NCBI GenBank assembly: GCA_039812085.1
Contig: JBDHZU010000014.1
Coordinates: forward strand, 1-25,591
Length of the DNA stretch: 25,591 nt
Reading direction: 5' to 3'
Origin: JBDHZU01 sp039812085
Lineage (GTDB): Bacteria > Actinomycetota > Actinomycetes > S36-B12 > UBA10799
The notes beneath the pieces are model-generated. The model was not told the origin of the DNA. It did no database searches and worked only from the letters and a program-made list of their open reading frames with translations. Position numbers and translations under genes: made by a program. Shown here piece after piece: positions 22,514-25,591 of the stretch. The first letter of the stretch is position 1, and every line of letters starts with the position of its first letter.

Positions 22514-25195
22514 GTGACGTCGGCCGAGGTGTTTCCTGCCCATTGGCAGGCCGATGTTGTGCTGCGCGACGGACGACCGGTGTGTCTGCGTCCAGTTATC
22601 GAGGCGGATGAACCAGATCTGCAGCGGTTCCACGAACAGCTCAGTGAACAGTCGCTGCACACGCGGTTTTTCTCTGCCAGCGGTGAACTGATCCAAAAAG
22701 AGATCAAACGGATGCTTACCGCAGATCAACGCAAGCGAGTCGCGCTGGTCGCTTGGTCTGGTGATGACATCGCCGGGGTCGCTATCTATGACCGAGTGCA
22801 GCGGGCGGAGGCAGAGATCGCATTCACCGTGGCGGACGCCCACCAGGGTCGGGGTCTGGGATCTGTGTTGTTGGAGCACTTGTCTGCCATTGCCCGAGAA
22901 AACGGTATCCATCGGTTCACCGCAGAAGTGTTGACCGAAAACCGGCGGATGTTGGACACGTTCACCTCCGCCGGTCTGCAATTGAGCGAAGAAATCGAGG
23001 AAGGTGTTGCTCGAATCGATTTCGATATCGACCCGACCCATGAGACTCGCCGCATCGCTCGTCGTCGGGAACATCAGGCCGAAGCCCTGAGTGTTCGCCG
23101 CATCGTGGATCCAGAGGCCATCGCCATCCTGTGCGACACCATCGCTGTCGACACAATCGCTTGGCGCACGTTGAGCAATGTGTTGGACAGCGGGTTCACC
23201 GGTCGAGTCGTGGTGATCACTGATCCCGAAGAACTGGACACTGATTCGATTCCGGTTCCCGTCCACGCCACCTTGGCGCACGCTGATGCACAGTTCGATC
23301 TGGTCATCTCGGCGCAAACCCCGGACTCGTTGGAAGCCTCATTGGCCGACTGTGCAGCAGCTGGGGTTCGCGGGATCGTTTTGGTCACCGGCGGGTTTGT
23401 CGTTGCGGGGGACTACAGCCGACAGATCGACCTGGTGCATGCCGTTAGGCGGCTGGGCATGCGCCTGATCGGACCGTCTGCGCTGGGATTCGTCAACACC
23501 GATCCCAGGCACCTGATCAACGCATCCTTGGCCGAGCCAACTCCCGGTCGAGGACGAGTGGGTGTGTTTGCGCAAACGGCGGCCTACGGCCAAGCCATGC
23601 TGCGCGAGGTCGAGCACCGTGGGCTCGGCGTCTCAACCTTCATCTCCGTAGGAAACCGCGCGGATATCTCGGCAAACGACCTGCTGCAGTTTTGGGAAGA
23701 CGATGACGTGACCTCCCTGGTGTTGCTGCACCTGGAAACCATCGGTAACCCCAGAAAGTTTCTGCGTATTACGCGTCGGCTCGCTCAACGCAAACCAGTG
23801 GTTGTAGTGAGAGCGGGACGGTCCAACCAAGCAGTTCCGCTCGGTCATGCGGTTCGTCCCACTGAGCTTCCCGACGATGCGATTACCGCGATGTTCCGTC
23901 AGGCCGGAGTTATTCAAGTCGACTCGTTGGCGGAAATGTTCGACCTCGCCGGACTGCTCGCATTCCAACCAACGATTCATGGGAGACGGGTCGCCTTCGT
24001 CTCCGATGCGCAGGCGTTGGGTGTCCAGGCCGTTGATCTGGCTCGTGAAGTGGGGCTTGATCCGGTTGAACAGGTACATCTGACCGCAGAAGGTGCAGAC
24101 GAACAGACCCACACGAGTCTGATCGAATCAGTGCTCGCTGATCCGAGTGTGGATGCTGTGGTGGTGTTGCATGTTCCACCCGTATTCGGGGTGAATGACG
24201 AACTTCTGCAGAGTGTTCAACAATGCGCACCGCATGCGACGAAACCGCTGCTGGCCGTCATGTTGGGACACCAGTCGGGGACGTTACCTGGACAAGTTGG
24301 TGCCTACGGACTTCCTGGTCATGGCAGTGTCCCGTTGTTTAGTGATGTTCGGGCCAGCCTGAAAGCCCTGGCGTGCGTTGCCGACTACATCGATTGGCGT
24401 TCTGCTCCCCGTGGCACTGTTCCGACGTATTCCGACATCGAACCGCAGCGTGGACACCTGGCGGTCCGTGAACCGTTCGAATCACTAACGGCGGAAGAAC
24501 CAGTCGCCGCACTCAACGATGTTGAGTTGAAAGAACTGTTGGACAGCTTTGGTATCGACTTGTGGGCAACCCGTCGAGTCGAGTCGGAGGAACAGGCCGT
24601 CCAGGCGGCCCGTGAACTGGGGTACCCGGTGGTCTTGAAGACGTTGGACCAAGACTTGGTTCACCGGCTAGATCTCGGTGGATTACGCCTGCGGCTAGAG
24701 AACGAAGCCGCTTTACGCACCGCGCACATGTCGCTGATTTCTTCACTTCCTCCCGGAGCGAGCAGCGACATTGCCCTTCAACACATGGCACCACCCGGAG
24801 TCTCCTGCGTGTTGCGGACGGTGGAAGACCCGTTGTTCGGGCCAGTGGTGTCTTTCCGGATCGGTGGAGTCATTCCAGAATTACTCGCCGACGACGGCTA
24901 CCGAATCCCACCGTTCACCGATCGCGATGCCAGCGCATTGCTGCGTTCGCCGCGAGCAGCCCAGATGTTCAATGCCATCACCGGTTTAGGGGATCGACGG
25001 TGGAGCACGCCGTTCCCGCAATTGCGCGAACTGCTTATCCGGATTGCGCGGATGGCCGACGCCATGCCCGAAGTGCAGCGGGTGGAGCTCAATCCCGTGA
25101 TCGTGCATGCAAACGGCGTGGCCGTGTTGGGGGCAGCAGGCTGGGTGTCACGACCACAGGTCCGAACCGACTTGGAAGCCCGTCGTTTGTTGTAA
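22514..25195 (+). CDS. GNAT acetyltransferase fused to ADP-forming acyl-CoA ligase-like domains (Pat-type)
   Basis: An 893-residue fusion. Residues about 14-172 are a GNAT domain with the acetyl-CoA loop QGRGLGSVLL (111-120). Then come a CoA-binding domain (about 195-330), succinyl-CoA-ligase-like domains (about 345-640) and an ATP-grasp part (about 671-880, with LGYPVVLKTLDQD and VELNPVIVHANGV). This order, acetyltransferase first, is that of actinobacterial protein lysine acetyltransferases related to Salmonella Pat, where the order is reversed. Ligase residues look changed: AQTAAYG (353-359) where QSGA is usual, HRLDLGG where HKSDVGG is usual; H445 in GHAVRPT may be the former phospho-His region. 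The ligase part may therefore sense rather than catalyse. Likely target: acyl-CoA synthetases. Divergent from parC, 17 nt before the DUF5998 gene. Confidence 0.88.
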   Translation: MTSAEVFPAHWQADVVLRDGRPVCLRPVIEADEPDLQRFHEQLSEQSLHTRFFSASGELIQKEIKRMLTADQRKRVALVAWSGDDIAGVAIYDRVQRAEAEIAFTVADAHQGRGLGSVLLEHLSAIARENGIHRFTAEVLTENRRMLDTFTSAGLQLSEEIEEGVARIDFDIDPTHETRRIARRREHQAEALSVRRIVDPEAIAILCDTIAVDTIAWRTLSNVLDSGFTGRVVVITDPEELDTDSIPVPVHATLAHADAQFDLVISAQTPDSLEASLADCAAAGVRGIVLVTGGFVVAGDYSRQIDLVHAVRRLGMRLIGPSALGFVNTDPRHLINASLAEPTPGRGRVGVFAQTAAYGQAMLREVEHRGLGVSTFISVGNRADISANDLLQFWEDDDVTSLVLLHLETIGNPRKFLRITRRLAQRKPVVVVRAGRSNQAVPLGHAVRPTELPDDAITAMFRQAGVIQVDSLAEMFDLAGLLAFQPTIHGRRVAFVSDAQALGVQAVDLAREVGLDPVEQVHLTAEGADEQTHTSLIESVLADPSVDAVVVLHVPPVFGVNDELLQSVQQCAPHATKPLLAVMLGHQSGTLPGQVGAYGLPGHGSVPLFSDVRASLKALACVADYIDWRSAPRGTVPTYSDIEPQRGHLAVREPFESLTAEEPVAALNDVELKELLDSFGIDLWATRRVESEEQAVQAARELGYPVVLKTLDQDLVHRLDLGGLRLRLENEAALRTAHMSLISSLPPGASSDIALQHMAPPGVSCVLRTVEDPLFGPVVSFRIGGVIPELLADDGYRIPPFTDRDASALLRSPRAAQMFNAITGLGDRRWSTPFPQLRELLIRIARMADAMPEVQRVELNPVIVHANGVAVLGAAGWVSRPQVRTDLEARRLL

Positions 25196-25199
25196 GGCA

Positions 25200-25205
25200 T
25201 AGACT
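25200..25205 (+). promoter_or_regulatory. Putative -10 hexamer, leaderless start of DUF5998 gene
   Basis: TAGACT is followed by GATCAG and the ATG at 25212, a 6-nt spacing. It lies in the 16-nt gap after the GNAT/ligase stop. Confidence 0.45.
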
Positions 25206-25211
25206 GATCAG

Positions 25212-25591
25212 ATGGTTGACGTTGCTGCGCCCGGCTCATTGCCCAGTGAACTCGCTGCCGATATTGAACGCACCGGCTATTACCCGGCCCTCGTTTCTGA
25301 TGCGCTAAAGACGGCGATTGGTACCGAAAAGATCGATGCGTATGCGATCAACCACGAAGCGCTGTTCGAGGCCGACCAGATTCGTCGACACATCACCGTG
25401 ATGGCGCTGACCGGAACTCGACTAATCGTTGCGCATGTCGACGAACACCCAGCCGAACAGCACCCGGGCCAGCGGACCAGTGCGAGTGCATCCACAGAGG
25501 CAGTACGACTTGACCGAGTGGATTCGGTAGTGGTGACCCGTGTGGTGACTGATCCGGCGAACTATCGAGCGGGTACATCGCCAGACGAGAT
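25212..25591 (+). CDS. DUF5998 family protein, 3' end outside window
   Basis: The frame from ATG 25212 stays open to the window end (126 complete codons), so the protein is cut off. It starts MVDVAAPGSLPSELAADIER and contains TGYYPALVSDAL, QIRRHITVMALTGTRLIVAHVDEH and TEAVRLDRVDSVVVTRVV, which match the actinobacterial DUF5998 family as I know it. Its function is unknown. The second half is strand-rich, reminiscent of a PH-like domain. No signal peptide. It follows the GNAT/ligase gene by 16 nt; the same pairing occurs in other actinobacteria as far as I recall, so a functional link is possible. Confidence 0.85.
   Translation, partial: MVDVAAPGSLPSELAADIERTGYYPALVSDALKTAIGTEKIDAYAINHEALFEADQIRRHITVMALTGTRLIVAHVDEHPAEQHPGQRTSASASTEAVRLDRVDSVVVTRVVTDPANYRAGTSPDE

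Noticed and set aside
22451..23317. A 288-codon minus-strand frame opposite the GNAT domain
   Set aside because: It overlaps the acetyltransferase gene and its protein shows no motif; the plus-strand product is clearly real.

Overview
The window reads as chromosomal DNA of an actinobacterium. Evidence: a primary sigma factor with a lysine/alanine-rich N-terminal tail, a ParE/ParC pair of the actinobacterial type near that sigma factor, actinobacteria-typical orphan families (DUF4192, DUF5998 and a small CxxC protein of the DUF7455 type), a B12-dependent ribonucleotide reductase, GTG starts and moderately high GC. Gene content (chitinase, class II reductase, compact spacing, many apparently leaderless genes) would suit an aquatic, free-living member of the phylum; that placement is inference. 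No phage, IS element, CRISPR array, tRNA or rRNA was seen, and no stretch above about 300 bases lacks a gene.

Layout. 1-1713: 3' part of nrdJ, closed by a strong hairpin. 1875-2129: small orphan gene. 2232-3005 (-): SAM methyltransferase. 3209-5158: secreted chitinase with two CBM2-like modules and a GH18 domain. 5248-6662: a small orphan gene coupled to a flippase-like membrane protein. 6769-7194: panD. 7285-9969: DUF4192 protein, PPK2 polyphosphate kinase, secreted PKD-type protein. 10174-12586: primary sigma factor followed by a methylmalonyl-CoA decarboxylase-like crotonase. 12658-12882 (-): small zinc-ribbon-like protein. 13130-15193: parE. 15190-19097 (-): L,D-transpeptidase, TDT/SLAC1-type anion transporter, beta carbonic anhydrase, ferredoxin-NADP reductase and a thioredoxin-fold protein. 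19366-19953: orphan gene. 19955-22423 (-): parC. 22514-25195: GNAT/acyl-CoA-ligase fusion. 25212-end: DUF5998 protein, cut by the window.

How they fit together. ParE and ParC should form topoisomerase IV (or the second gyrase-like enzyme). The sigma factor directs housekeeping transcription. NrdJ, PanD, PPK2 and the crotonase are metabolic housekeeping. The carbonic anhydrase is translationally coupled to a flavin reductase and is followed by an anion-channel-like transporter with what looks like its own promoter. The GNAT/ligase fusion resembles protein lysine acetyltransferases of actinobacteria.

The most interesting signals are two. First, a recurrent layout in which a -10-like hexamer (T/C-A-N-N-N-T) lies 6-7 nt before the start codon of many genes, implying widespread leaderless mRNAs; it also fixes several start codons. 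Second, a block of nested inverted repeats at about 19129-19278, between divergent genes, that no gene explains.
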